Source: Alitta virens (taxonomy: Eukaryota > Annelida > Polychaeta > Phyllodocida > Nereididae). Taken from it: DNA of 64,000 nucleotides. A model generated the notes under the pieces. It was not told the DNA's origin. It did no database searches and saw only the letters and a list, made by a program, of their open reading frames with translations. Of the stretch, positions 11,618 through 24,169 are shown in pieces (the stretch's first letter is position 1; every line of letters begins with the position of its first letter). The stretch covers positions 21,924,912 through 21,988,911 of the forward strand of contig OW028585.1 of assembly GCA_932294295.1 (NCBI GenBank), read 5' to 3'. Position numbers and translations under genes: made by a program.

Positions 11618-14600
11618 TTATCTTTTTTTGCCTTGAGCCAACCACGCGTCCTCATTCGCTAATGCTAACATTCGGATGTTCTTGACACACCCCGCGGCAG
11701 CTTCTTGCAAATTTTCCTCCTCTGAGCCAATCATACCCACAAGACGCTAAAAAATTGAAGAGCTTGATTTACAGAACAGAAACAAATTTACTGGTTATAG
11801 AAATGCACTTAAGTGATACACAATGGATGCCATTATTGAGGTAAGATAAAAAATAATTAAACGCTTTACTAGTTCCATGGTTATATTGCATATCAGAGAG
11901 ATTTAATCTGATCTTTTTTAATGAAGTACTTGGCTTTTGGAATCACATTGTCAGATATCATATACATGCCCTTGACTAGGCCTAGGGCAAATCCCATAGG
12001 AGAATCAAACTGATATGGAACAAAACAGTGTTTCCCATTTAAATTATTTACACAGAAGACTCCTAAAGGGCAAGGCAAAGCAGATGATTCAATTTGTTAC
12101 AGCTTTAATAGGACAAATATTCTATGCAATTTAGAAATTAGCTTTTGATACCTGGGGTAGGAAAGTTGTAATTGGAAAACCTCTCTTGCCTGTCTCAAAA
12201 TTACCTAACATCTTACCTTGACCACTCCAGCCCTGTGCATCGTTATGATATTATCCGGGTTCCAGGAGAGTTGGAATAGGGCCCTTGCGGTCGCCTGGTG
12301 GACCTTGGCGTCTGAGGACCTCAAATACTTGACAAGCGGGGCGACAGCTTTCTCACGACCAAACTGAATTCGGTTCTTTCCCCAGTTACAACATCGGGCA
12401 ATGGCTTCTGCTAGATGCTGCCGTAATTTGTTGTTCATCTGCAAGTTTTAAGCAGTATAATTTTTCAACTACATGCATTTATGACATTCACGAAGAGCAT
12501 TTCGTACTAGGGATCTAATCCTAAGTTGTTTTTGACTACAAGTATAACATAATTAGGACTTCTTAGAATAGCCAACCATCCTACCACCATTCCTAGGCTA
12601 GAACAGACCTGCTAAAGAAATGGATAAAACCACATTATTCAAAATTATAAGGCTTGCAATCATTCATACTTGTATGGTTACAAATATATCATCATCTGTG
12701 CTAACTTACGTGATATTCGATGTTGCTAATTACATTATGTTATTTCATATGTGATCACTTTTAACTTGTTTAAGTAAAAATGTTGCCTGACCTAGATGTC
12801 CAGGATGGGTAATAGAACTTAGTAAGGCAGCATTGTTGCCAATCTTCAGAAATTTTGTATCATTTATTTAAAAGACAACGACTTAAACAGACTTGAAAAG
12901 TTAAAGCTACTCACCGTGTTAGTCAGTTGTGCAAGCATCGGCACCACTCCCAGGTCAGTAATAATTGCGAGATTTTCTTCATCTATAGCGACATTTGCTA
13001 TTGCTGCGCATACACTAGCCAACACATTTAAATCTTTAGATTTCAAGAGAGAGACTATCAACTCAAGACCGCCGACAAAACTCCGCACCATTTCTCCAGC
13101 ATCCTGGAAACATACCGTACGCGTGAAAATTAAATGTCAATGTTGTTTTGAAATAGAATTTAGATGAGAGTAAAGATACTTCACAGCAGAACTCATATAT
13201 ATAGACTTGCAAACTTATCTTCAGAGGATCTCATGTGACATTCTGAATCCAGGACATTCTGTAGGTACTTAAGGCTTTCCTCAGCCAGTGGGAATTCTGG
13301 ATCCACTAGGCAGACTTAAGATTTTAAAGGTGCACTGTCTGTCAAATTTGCACATGAAAGTATTGATTTATAAATATCAATACTGCCTTCTTGTTTCATG
13401 ATATATTTTACCATTACATGTCCATTTTTCAACAACAATTTAGTTTTAATTTACCAAAAATAATATAAATATTAGTTTTTCATGCCATCAAAAACTCAAT
13501 ATATAAACAAACCCAGTGATAACGTCACAATACTCTAAACAATGGTGATGATGCCATTTCCATTGTGTTTCCAATGTTTTGGATTTTCTCTCAATGTATA
13601 ATTAATTTTTTAGTCTGATAAAATCATTAGATCACACAAATTTAGTGTGCCTTGATTAATAAAGGTTATTTATGAACTATTTGATTGAGTCTTACAAAAT
13701 TGTAAATTTGACAGATAGTGCAGCTTTAAGTGTATGAGTTCTGCTAAAATGTAAATAAGTGTTGTTGTCTCTACAAACCTTAGCATTTGCAATGCAAGGG
13801 CAAATGGCCCAGGCTGCCCCAGCTTGGACTTCAGGATTCGGATTTTTCAACAAGGACCAAATTAGTCTTACTCCATCCAGCCTGTCTATGATCCTGAAAT
13901 AGAATACATTAAAAGCATTGATATGTCATAGAAATACCGTGAGCCTACACATAATACTCTGAGGAAACTTCGAAATCTTGGAGTGTGAATACCCAAGGTC
14001 TACTACAGGCTCTGTTTACTGTATCTGAAATCTAGAACATTTGAGGAACATTCATGTATACCACCAAAGCAAAATCATACACAGCTACTTTTTTGATAAA
14101 AGATCTGGACTCTGATAAAACAAAATAATCTTTAATTTCAGAATCATCCAAGTTTTATGTCAACGTAATTGTAGACGTACACAAGGAGCACTATACACGT
14201 ATCAGTGTCGTGTACAAGTTTCAAGAAGTTAAGGTAATCTTACGCCATATTTTCAGGTTCGTGGGCGCAGTATCCTAGTGCCATGTTGACATTCACAAGA
14301 AGTGCCTGGTTGGTACCAGTAAGCAGGTTAATCATCGGTGGGAGACCTCCTGCCTTGCTGATGGACAATCGGTTCGTGGGGTCTTTGGCCAATTCCGCAA
14401 GGCCACCAACCACATTCACAAGAACCTGTGCAACAAAAGACTTATCATGAAGCATATTGGGCAAATGTGTTTGCAAGTGGAAAAACTAAAGATATGTTTA
14501 GTCGGTTAATATGCCACATTCTTGCAATGCAACCCACTTAATATTACGACAATTTTGAGCCCACCTCTACCACAAAGACCAGTAAGTAGTTAAGGTGTTT

Positions 14601-17600
14601 GCTGGCAAGTAGCCATTAATAAGCTTACTGGACTTCTGTAACAGGCATTAAGCAAATAGGGTGATACACACACGTGATGGCACAACCATGTTTAAGTTTA
14701 ATAAACCCCAGGTTGTTAAAAAAGACTGGATTATATCACAAAGAACTCTCACCTCCTCTGGTTGGTCATGTAGTAGCCCTGCCAACAAATCGATCACTTT
14801 CAATTCTTTAAATCGAGCGACGTTCTCAGGACTTATGCTGCATTTCCAGATAGCGCCAGTAGCAGCCGCTAACAATTTTCTATTGTCGATGTTACTTAAC
14901 AACTTCACAAGTGGTTGTAAGCCACCGTATTGTCGAACAAGGTCTCGGGTGTGTTTTTCTTCTGCACACTGTAAGTTAATGAAAGTGACAATACAGCGAT
15001 CTGTGACATTTACAAATTCATTTGTGAGACAAATAATTCATCGGTGAGACATACTCCTATCTACTTACCTTGAAGATAGCACTGGCACAATGCTTTTGAA
15101 GCTCAGGGTTATCAGACTTTAGATTATTCACCAAATCTTCTATCATGCCTCCATTTCTGATAGCCTGCTGGTAGCTCTCCTTCAATTGAGAAACAGTTGC
15201 TTTAAAATAATTGTCAAAAATGTTTGGAAAGGCAGGAATGGTAAACCTCTATTGACTAATGCCTAACTACCAAAGTAAGCAAGCCTACTGATATATCATA
15301 ACTTGTAACTTATTCCCATCCAGATATCTCGCTTAATCAATTTCAAGTAGTCTGTGAGATTCAATAACCCACTTACTTCCGTTGCACATTCCTGCAAAGT
15401 TCCCACCACAGGAATAAGCATATCTTCATGCGACGACTTCAACAGTCTTCCAAGTAATGGAATGATCCCAGCATTCTGCATTGTCACTTTATTACGAGTA
15501 CTCTTGCTGCAACTCCAAAGCGCAAGAGCTGCGCATCTCGCCACCTCTATCTCCATCTCTTGTGCTTTTGTGGTCATGTTGCTCGGGGGAATGCAATCCA
15601 GTAAACCAACCTCAAAAAGAAAATTTGACAATAGTACAATACAATAAGAATAGTACAATGCAATACGGTGCATTATAGACATAGATTTAGGTAAGTATAT
15701 TTCAGATATAGACTGAGGTATATCGAATTATATTTCAGATAGAAAAATAACATAAATCCTGTTAAAAAAATTTATTATGGTTGATTTCAACAAGAACAGT
15801 CGTTTCAAAGTATCTTATGTTAAGACCATATTTTGCCTATGACAGCCAGATGCCTTGGCTAAAATACAGTATCCACATTTATGTGTGTGGATGCTGCTGA
15901 AATATTTAATTAAGAGCCTAATTTATATAGTGTGATGAAAATCGTACCAGTTTTTTTATCCCACCATATTGTCGCACAGTTCTTCTTGCTCGTCTTAATT
16001 TTGCCACATTTGCGATGGTTTCTGCCGTCAAGCAATTCAGTTCCTTGTTTGTTTCATCCAGGGTTCTGACCATGCTCTGTATACCACCCAAGTCCGCAAT
16101 TGCGACTCTGATCTGCAAATTCTTGGAAATTTCTTTCAGGATTCTCAACGAGCCAATCTGTAAAATGATCCAAATTAAGCTTACACAATTTCATGTACTA
16201 ACAAGGGAAAACAAGATCATCAGTCAAAATACTAGTTTAGAATTCCATCTTAGTGTAATCTCTAAAGCCACATTAATTCAAAATATGCAAAAAAAAAATG
16301 TTTTATTAAAATACAAGCACCTTTGTCTCGGTAAATTCTAAAACATTCTCTAAAATAACCGACACTTTTCGTTCTTGAGATAACATGTTGTAAAGACTCC
16401 AGAGGTTCCCGAACATACAGTTAGTTTCATTAAAACCAGCCTGTCAAATTTAATCTAGATAACTCCTGCTATATGATGCTACCTGCCACTAAATCGAATT
16501 GTCTGATTATAGCTGGCTACTCAAAGCCTGATCTGAAAATGCATGCAGCACCATTTGGTGCATAAGTTGAGAGTTGCGCATATTTTTCATTGTTTTGTTG
16601 AAAAGATGCATGTCAGTTACACATACATATTCATGATATCTTACATAAATTTCCAACATCTACCAAGATTTATATTTTTCAGTGGTAGGTATAAGCCGAC
16701 TATTAGCTAGAAATTTACAGAAGCAGATGGTTTTAGCCAGTTAGAGCTACAGTCAGGAATAGGTTGCTACAGCGGTCTAGATTCGACGAAAATAACTGTA
16801 TGTAAGAATGAAGTGCTTGCATTTCATAACTACCTTGCATTTAGTTTCTTGAGTATCGAGCAGATTAAGGAGAACCTTGATTCCACCAACATCCCTGATT
16901 GCGAGTTGATAGGCTTCCTGAGTCAGATCGAAGTCTCTTAGAGCACACAGGGTGATTATAGCAGACGTTTGGTTTCCACCCTGACAACGGAAAAAACTAC
17001 TAGAATGCATCAAGATAAGTATAGGCAGGTATTTCCATGAGTTTTTAAACAACATTTTTAATTGTGATGTATTACGGCCAAATTCATAGAGTTGGAAACC
17101 AATCTCATAGACTTGAAAGCTGAACTGCAGATGACGTCATGTGAATGTAGGACTCTTATTGGCTGAGAAACTGGCTTAACCCATGAGAGTCCTGGATTCA
17201 CATGACGTCCTATGGAGTTCAGCTTACAAAGCTAAGAGATTGTTTTCAAACTCTATGAATTTGGCTGGTACTTTATTTTGGTTTGTACTGTACTAGGGTG
17301 GAGGCAACTGAGATAAGGACAATGTGCTAGGTATGGGGTAGCTAGATGAGCATTTAACTGGAGTGTGCATTGTGCAGAGCCCCCCCGTGTTGGCCACTGA
17401 AGTTTGAGATCTTTATCCACAGGTGTTACCATCCTTGCCCTGAGGAGCCCTGGGACATTCATGGGGCAGAAATATGTTTAAATCGTGAATAACACAATTG
17501 GAAATTATTGTTGTTTAATCAATTGATTATTAAAATACCACGTCAATAGTAAGTATGCCAAGATTTATGGCCTGCGTTTGTAGCTTTTCAAAATCAGACA

Positions 17601-17802
17601 AGATCAATACCAGAAAAAATAATTCATGAGAGTATAATAACTTACCCTCAGGTATTTGACCATCTTTTGAATCTGCCAAAATTCAGATGGCAATTCAACA
17701 TTGGACTCGTTTCGTCTGTCTGGGACTTCTTCATCTTCTCCAGATTCCGATGAACTTTCTTTGAATGATTCTTCAACTGTCGTCATTTTAGTGGAATTTT
17801 TG
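11618..17802 (-). CDS. ODAD2: Outer dynein arm docking subunit 2 (armadillo region)
   Basis: ODAD2 (ARMC4) helps dock outer dynein arms on ciliary doublet microtubules. Exons in coding order: 17802-17646, 16980-16834, 16157-15948, 15610-15377, 15179-15069, 14968-14753, 14425-14244, 13893-13779, 13103-12915, 12438-12217, 11746-11618. From the ATG at 17786 they give 631 residues. Family landmarks: an acidic lead-in, [53 protein letters not shown], and the tail [20 protein letters not shown]. Armadillo-type helices run throughout. All introns but one are phase 0, so most exons are whole-codon cassettes. Oddity: vertebrate ODAD2 has roughly 400 more residues upstream. The frame stays open 5' of 17786 to a good pyrimidine-rich TAG acceptor at 17803, so either upstream exons were missed or lie elsewhere, or a short form starts at 17786. 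Upstream sequence is filled with transposon remnants. Confidence 0.93.
17075..17268. mobile_element. Foldback MITE with TA target duplication
   Basis: About 194 bp whose two halves are inverted repeats. Left arm includes GCCAAATTCATAGAGTT, AGCTGAACT and GACGTCATGTGAAT; the right arm is its complement with scattered changes. TA lies immediately outside both ends (17073-17074 and 17269-17270), as for Tc1/mariner-type insertions. No coding capacity. It sits in the first ODAD2 intron seen here. Confidence 0.75.
17360..17455 (+). repeat. Dispersed repeat, second copy at 29.5 kb
   Basis: The order GTGCAGAGCCC, TGTTGGCCACTG, ATCCACAGGTGTTACCA and CTTGCCCTGAGGAG recurs with changes at 29485-29575. 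Class unknown. Confidence 0.6.
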
Positions 17803-17930
17803 CTAGCAAATGAAAAGATGGTAGGGTTCTGAGTAATTCATTAATTAATAGACAAGAAATACAAAACACTGGTGTGAATGATTTTTTTTTTTAACGTGGC
17901 ACCTAAGATGCAAATCTGAATGTTGAAACA

Positions 17931-18290
17931 ATGGGCCGCAAAATGAACAAAACAACCACCAAGAGGGCGCTGTTCGATGGCTGCCTTGATCAACCGTCCG
18001 CCATCCACAGAAACAGGTGCATTGCCCTTGCCAATGAGATAATGAAAGATAACTCCCATCACCTACATCACTGCTTCAACCTCTTGCCTCATGGCATCAG
18101 ACTTGCTATATGCCGCGTTGCAAGGCCACATGTTTTCGCAACACCTTTATTCCTACTGCCATCAATTTCATAAACAGTATTGTTAATAGATAATTTGTAA
18201 TGTTACATTATTTCATTATGTATTGCAAGTGCTTGCTATAACAAATTCCATGTAATCTGGGTGGCAATAAAATATCTCTTATCATACATC
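17931..18290 (+). pseudogene. LINE 3' end fragment
   Basis: Translation includes HHLHHCFNLLPHGIRLAICR and ends shortly after with an AT-rich tail containing CAATAAAATATC. The pattern of small polar residues, then LLP-G-R, at the very C-terminus is common in non-LTR retrotransposon polyproteins. No reverse transcriptase remains next to it. Moderate evidence only. Confidence 0.45.
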
Positions 18291-19079
18291 TATTGGCTTT
18301 AATTGAAATTTTCACTCTGATTATTTACTTTCTCTTAAATACTAAGTTAGTTTGTGAAAAGGGCACTCCCATCGACGCCCGCTTGGCAGTCTAACAGTAC
18401 CACAATCTTTTTTGTTTTATGCTAGCACTCTAGCATGGTACATTTCATCATTATTGTTGACATTATCAGTTCACAGCAGACCTTGACACACTTTCCAAGG
18501 ACATAGTCAGTCTACTTTTCTTATTTACAATGTGTGTCGTCACCTATAAGCCCAGCGACCTAATTATGGACATTCTTTGCTATTCGACATAGTTAAACAA
18601 TCAAATTGGTTCAACTATGTAGCTGATAGGCTGTGTATTTACTTCAGAAATCTTCTATTAAAAATACAAGAAATGGATTCATATTTTTTTAGTTTAGGTA
18701 ACTTTTCTGAATTGCCTCCTTGTCACAAGAATTGCATAAACTCAGCAACTGAACATCTGATTATTCCGTAATTTCATTGTGTTAGACCTTAAAATACCAT
18801 AAGCCAGCCAATAGACTATAAAATAAATTTATTAATTTACTTTAGATGAGTAACTGAGCGAAACATAAACATAATTAGGTCGCTGGGATGTGAGGTGATG
18901 ACACACAGTGTATAGGAATCCAAAAAATGCACTAGTTGCATACATCAAGTCAGGTGGGATAACAATATTGAAGAACATGACAACAATCCGCGTATTTATA
19001 GCCAACTTTGCAATGGATCTTGTAAAATAGTCTTTCATTAACCTTTTTGCTAGTAGCCAAATGGCAATAGATAAGGAAA

Positions 19080-20440
19080 TATAAGGAGCAAGGAAATATA
19101 AGAAGCTTTATAACATTGACCAAAACAGCAGTGAGGCAATGGATAGGATCAGTAGTTAAATAAACTCAGAACTGCAAAACAAAGATCAGGTCAATGACAT
19201 TATTATCACTGTTGAAATGGTAAAAAAAGCTGTGAAAAGCTTAAACCACAAAAAAGGTGACGGTGATAGAAACTATTCCTCGAGTCACTTGATTTATGCC
19301 AGTGACAAATACTTTGGACAGTTAGCCAAGTTGTTGACAGCTATGTATGTTCATGGCCACCAGCCAGATGCATTGTTATTGGCAACAATAATTTAGATCC
19401 CAAAAGACAATAGAGGAGATCTAGGAAGTGATGAAGAAAGATACAGAGGTATTGCTCTGTCATCCAGCATTGGAAAAATATTTGATCTTATCTTTATTGA
19501 CAAGAACATTGATAAATTGTATTCCTCAGACCTTCAATTTGCCTATAAAAAGAACCTAAGCACCAGCATGTGTACACTTGTTAAGGAGATAATTAATTAT
19601 TACATGGATAATGGCTCTTTTGTGCACATGTGCTGCATTGATGCTACCAAGGCACTTGATAAAATTAGGCATGACAAACTTTTTCTGATTTTAATTGACA
19701 GAGGGATATCTGGTTTTGACTTCTTTTGAAACTATATCGACATCAAAAAGTACAAACCATTTGGCAAGGAGAGGTGTTAAATTTTTTTGTAGTCACCAAT
19801 GGTATACGCCAAGGTAGCTACATGGATGTATTGCTTAAGAAATTGAATGATAAAGGGGTCATTTCTGTGCATCAGTGACCTATGTGGACGATTTAACTCC
19901 ACTCAGTCCGACAGAGAATGGATTACAAAGTCTCATTAGTATATGTGAGGAATTTGGGATAGAATTTGGCATGTCATACAATCCCACGAAATCAGTTTGT
20001 GTGCAATTTAGTCGAAAGGACCTGCCCCTTTGTGACGTTTATTTTGGATGGAAATAGACTTGTATGGCTTACTGAGGCAAAGCACTTAGAAAATTATATA
20101 TCTAGCAGTCTAAAGGAGCACAGAGAAGTGTCTATGAAAAAGAGTGATGTTACAGTTGGGTGTAACAATTTGATCTCTAACATGCCAAATCTCATTTCTC
20201 GGAAAGTTATTATGACTGTATTTAGCAGTCAATGACAACTGGCATTACTATGGAGTACCAGCATGGCAGTTGAGTGATCACAGTGTCAAGGACTTCATAA
20301 CACTCTGGAATAAATCTGAAGAAATGCAATTGCTGTATAAGTGACTTTACAGTCATTGAGGCCATTAAAGACATTTTGAATTTAGACTATTTTCTGAGTG
20401 ACACCGAGCGTGTCCATCTGTTAAGCTCACTTTGTGAAAT
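19080..20440 (+). pseudogene. Degenerate non-LTR retrotransposon reverse transcriptase
   Basis: A decayed LINE in several frames. In order: VKKAVKSLNHKKGDGD (the lead-in to the RT), GSDERYRGIALSSSIGKIFD, LQFAYKKNLSTSMCTLV, the first catalytic block with CCIDATKALDKIRHDKLF, and the catalytic YVDD in TYVDDLTPLSP, followed by EFGIEFGMSYNPTKS. This block order is that of CR1/jockey-type reverse transcriptases. Stops and frameshifts interrupt it repeatedly (for example near 19156, 19396 and 19727), so it cannot encode a working enzyme. Neither an endonuclease nor ORF1 is recognisable. Confidence 0.85.
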
Positions 20441-21600
20441 TTTAATTCTTAATTTTCTAGTGTTTATAATGCTATTTAAATCATCATTTCTTTTTATTTC
20501 CAATTGTAAACATATACGCCTTCGCTAAAAGTGTATGTAATAAATATGTATATATATGAGAAAAGTATATTAATATTTAAAAAAAACAAGACCTTTTCTC
20601 TTATTAATGAAAATATAATATTTCCCAAGCGAGGAGGCATCAACTCACATTTCCCTGCTTTGAAAATACTTCAAACTTGGTTCGGTATCAATCACAACTC
20701 CCTCGTTGTTGATTTTCTTTGAAATTTTAGGGTTTTTCCTTCTGGACAAGACAAATTTGTGTTACCATAAAATATTACATGGCCATTTTTGCAACAACAA
20801 AAAAGATGTATGAATAATTTACATTCCTGAAACAATTAAAAAAATATTTGTTCTGTATCTATACCTGTTTTTTCTTGTTGCTTTCATAAAGTATGGTTTT
20901 CTAATAAACCTTCTGGTTTTTAATGTTTTAAAAATGCCCTTTTCAGAATTCAGTTTCATGCAAATTTTTCCAAGGCTCTGAAATTAAAAAAAAAGAATAT
21001 AGACCTATAGATATATATATATATAGGCCTAGTAGGATCCAAAACCGATGTTCTTTGTTATTATCAAATACAAAAAATATAACAAAGTAAAACATTTTAT
21101 TGGGCTATGATTTAATGGAGAAAAATAAAATATAGGACCTAGGCCTATTCTATTTTATAAATATGAAAATATCTATCAATATATAGACCTATACTAAGGC
21201 CATAGGCATAGTTTATTTGTGTCAATTTTTATTTGGCCCAGGCCTATACGGTGTTCATCAAAGAGTAGAAATTATATTTAGGCCTATAGTACGATATGTC
21301 AATACAATGTAGGCCTGTTATATAGTCCTATTTTCATCAATTTTTTTATATTATTTTTATCAATTTTTTGTTTATAGATTCTACGCGGTGATAATTTCGT
21401 CATATGAAACTTAATTTGTACAAAGTCAAGTGCCACCATGTAGGTTTCTATGATTTTACAGGACATATTTATGGAAATATTTGCGCTGTTAAAGATATGG
21501 ATAATATAGTCTGGTTAATTTACCTGAAACTGTATGAGAATTCCCTCCAAATGTGTGCCAGTTGATGAATTTAGAAATGATTAAATAAAAGTTGAATGAC
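20441..21600. other. AT-rich tract rich in AGGCCTA motifs
   Basis: No gene seen. Between about 21005 and 21315 AGGCCTA or its complement, or a one-base variant, recurs roughly every 30-60 bases (for example ATAGGCCTAG at 21024 and CCTAGGCCTATTC at 21137), interspersed with TA runs. Confidence 0.5.
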
Positions 21601-21606
21601 ACTGGA

Positions 21607-21655
21607 TGACGTCATGATGACGTCATAAAGTGCAATTGTTCCCATTGTGACGTCA
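21607..21655. promoter_or_regulatory. Cluster of three CRE palindromes
   Basis: Three exact TGACGTCA octamers at 21607-21614, 21618-21625 and 21648-21655 within 49 bp. This is the consensus for CREB/ATF bZIP dimers. The nearest gene on either side (ODAD2 to the left on the minus strand, the GPCR to the right on the plus strand) is about 4 kb away, so the target is unknown. Confidence 0.5.
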
Positions 21656-22559
21656 CAATAAAGGGTTATGCTCGTAATTGGCTCCCAGGGACGATTTATT
21701 TCTCTTGGATCTGACATGGGAACTATTAGCCTATTCAAAATTCATATTGCAGGGGCGGGGATGCCAAATCAATTAAAATATATTGCAGGGACCACAATTA
21801 TTTTAATGAACTCGGGGCTATTATAAAAGGCGGGGGGGGGGGGGGTGGAGTCTATTCACAGAGCAGCCCTGAATTCAGCAATTTACATAATTCATTCTTC
21901 TCTTAGACTTTACCTGATTGCTTTTTATATTTCTTTTAGTGTTTAACTGACCTGGGTAGAACAATTCCAGTGACAATTACATTTACTATGGAAAAGAAAG
22001 GAAACCTTAAAATTGTTCTTTTTTTTCTTCTTCTTTTTTAACAACGAACGATTATACAATGCATTATTGTTGCTGACTTTTTGCATTGATACCCGGAAGG
22101 TGACAAGTTTCAATTTAACACCAGATCTGGTGTAACACTATATATGGTTATGGTCGTTTTGAGTAAATTGATTGAGAACATCCATTACAAAATTCGAAAT
22201 GTAGCAAAAAACGCGGATTATGATCAGATTGGTTCTTATTTAAAAAAATATTAATTCGTTAAAAGGATATAAGAAAATGGTGATTTTAATTCAAAGATAT
22301 TTGAAGATAAAAATAATTTTTTTTAAAGGGTTTTAGCAAATTGTTTTCAATTCAGTGATAGTCCTTTTTATCTTTTACGAAATTGATGTAGGCCTATTTT
22401 AAAATCTTGCCATATTGAAAGAACGCCTCAATGAGTAAACATGTTTCTACTCAATCGCAAAACTCTTGCCAGAATTTTGTTTCTTTTACATGCACTGGAA
22501 CATGTTCGATGGGGTATGTATCTTTGATTGATTTATTGACATTTTATATTGTCTCGAAA

Positions 22560-22740
22560 TGCTGAAGCTTAGCCAGCATGTATGACAAGTTGGCAGAAGC
22601 AGAAATAATGATGAAATGAAAGGGGTGCTTAGAAAATGCATTTAGTTATTTTACAATTTTGCCTCAGTACAGACAATTAGTATAATTAAGGCACCAATTT
22701 AACTACCTGTCTCTGACATCATGTAGAGTCGTCCAGATTA
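22560..22740 (-). repeat. SINE copy (family A), reverse orientation
   Basis: Carries GCTGAAGCTTAGCCAGCATG, then TGACAAGTTGGCAGAAGCAG and AATGATGAAATGA, the complement of the family core, followed by AATTAAGGCACCAATTT, a block also present in the longer copy at 37.8-38.1 kb. Confidence 0.65.
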
Positions 22741-23391
22741 CCCTCTCAGATTTTGCTACATTAATTTTTGTATCAGAATCTCAAGCCATAACATATACTA
22801 TATGTAGCAATATCGGTTTTACGAAATATCTTCTGAGCCTTGTGAAGATTGCCAGTGACATCACTGATGTTTGTGTACATTTTAGCTGTGGCCAGATCAC
22901 TGATCTTCTCATCCTAGTGGCTTAAATAACCTACCTATGGCACATTTGTCTTCCTTAAATAAAACGAAGCAACTTTGAATTGAGGACCGTATGTCAAAAG
23001 GGCCTGGTTTTATTGTACCAAGATATTTATTAAATCTTAACAGTTTCCCCCTCCAACATCAATGGACTCATCCATGTTAGTCTGATTTCTCAGAAATTGG
23101 CATGGTTCTTTTTGGTCTTAGGGGTGACAGCTTGTGAAGGTTTTCAACAACTAGCCCATCATGTAAAATGCCTAGTAACTCAACAAAAGCTTAATATCTA
23201 CGTACATTATTTCATTCCTATGAAAACTAGTGTGATTTGACTGGTAACTATGGTGCTTTGGCTGTTAACAAAAATCCATTATGAACTTGTGCTTGTGATG
23301 CTGCTGTTGTGTCAGTGTGGAAAACTTGCTGGTGGTTGCAAGGCTTTCGTGCTGTTCAGCAGGCGAGTCTTTTGAAGAATGGCCACGTCTG

Positions 23392-23460
23392 ATTGGCTGT
23401 CGGCCGTTAAATTAATTGGTTTTTTTTATTCCATTCTTCGACCACTTTCAACTATAAAAG
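23392..23460 (+). promoter_or_regulatory. Candidate core promoter (CCAAT and TATA boxes)
   Basis: Reverse CCAAT boxes at 23392 and 23414 precede a TATAAAAG at 23453-23460. An ATG at 23506 lies 46 bases beyond, and GGAG|GTAGAA after four codons could be a donor in the phase the GPCR exon needs. That first exon would not encode a signal peptide, so the link to the receptor is speculative. Confidence 0.25.
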
Positions 23461-23665
23461 TTGCAATAATCAGTCATTGCTTAGGTTTTTGCATGTATCT
23501 CCGCAATGGACGGAGGTAGAATCACAAACTTGGTGTTGAAATGTTCCCAACAAAAACAGGGACTGAGAAAATTAAGTTTGTTTACATCACTTACTTTATT
23601 CCGGCGTTTTTAGCTCAGTGGATTCAGAGGGCAAGTGGTTAAAAAAGAGACGGAGGATAAAATCG

Positions 23666-23857
23666 TTACCACATGTCAATTTTGAGATTACAGGAATTTA
23701 TTCTGACCAGTAGCATTGATGTAATACTAAAATGACCTTCCTGCATAATTCACAATATTGCCACTCAGTCGTCATATTTCACTCAGCCTTTGGCTTCATA
23801 AAATATGACAATATCACGGAATAAATTCCTGTATCCCCAAAATAACCATGTGGGTAA
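23666..23857. repeat. Foldback element with captured SINE tail
   Basis: Arms TTACC(C)ACATG...ATTACAGGAATTTA are inverted at about 23666-23702 and 23822-23857. The loop holds a smaller hairpin (GTCATATTTCACTCAGCC / GCTTCATAAAATATGAC) and a 60-base stretch that also follows the SINE at 24361. Confidence 0.6.
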
Positions 23858-24169
23858 CTTATAATATCCCCTCTAGAGATATATGTCCGCTATGTTTTAC
23901 AAAATAAGGAAAACTTTTTTTGGTTTCTGGAGCAGAACCTGAACTCTTTATTATGCACCAAAAGGTATTAAACATGCAGAAAATGTCTAAAACAGTGTAG
24001 TTATGCCTTTTGGGGGTCTCATGGCCATAAATAATATAGAATATTTATTATTAGGGGAAAATATGAAAAATTCTTGATTTTCCAAGACACATGGATGAAA
24101 TTTAGCAAATAACATATCTTAATAATAGCACTTTCTCTTTCCAAACTTAATTTAGACATTTAATTCATT

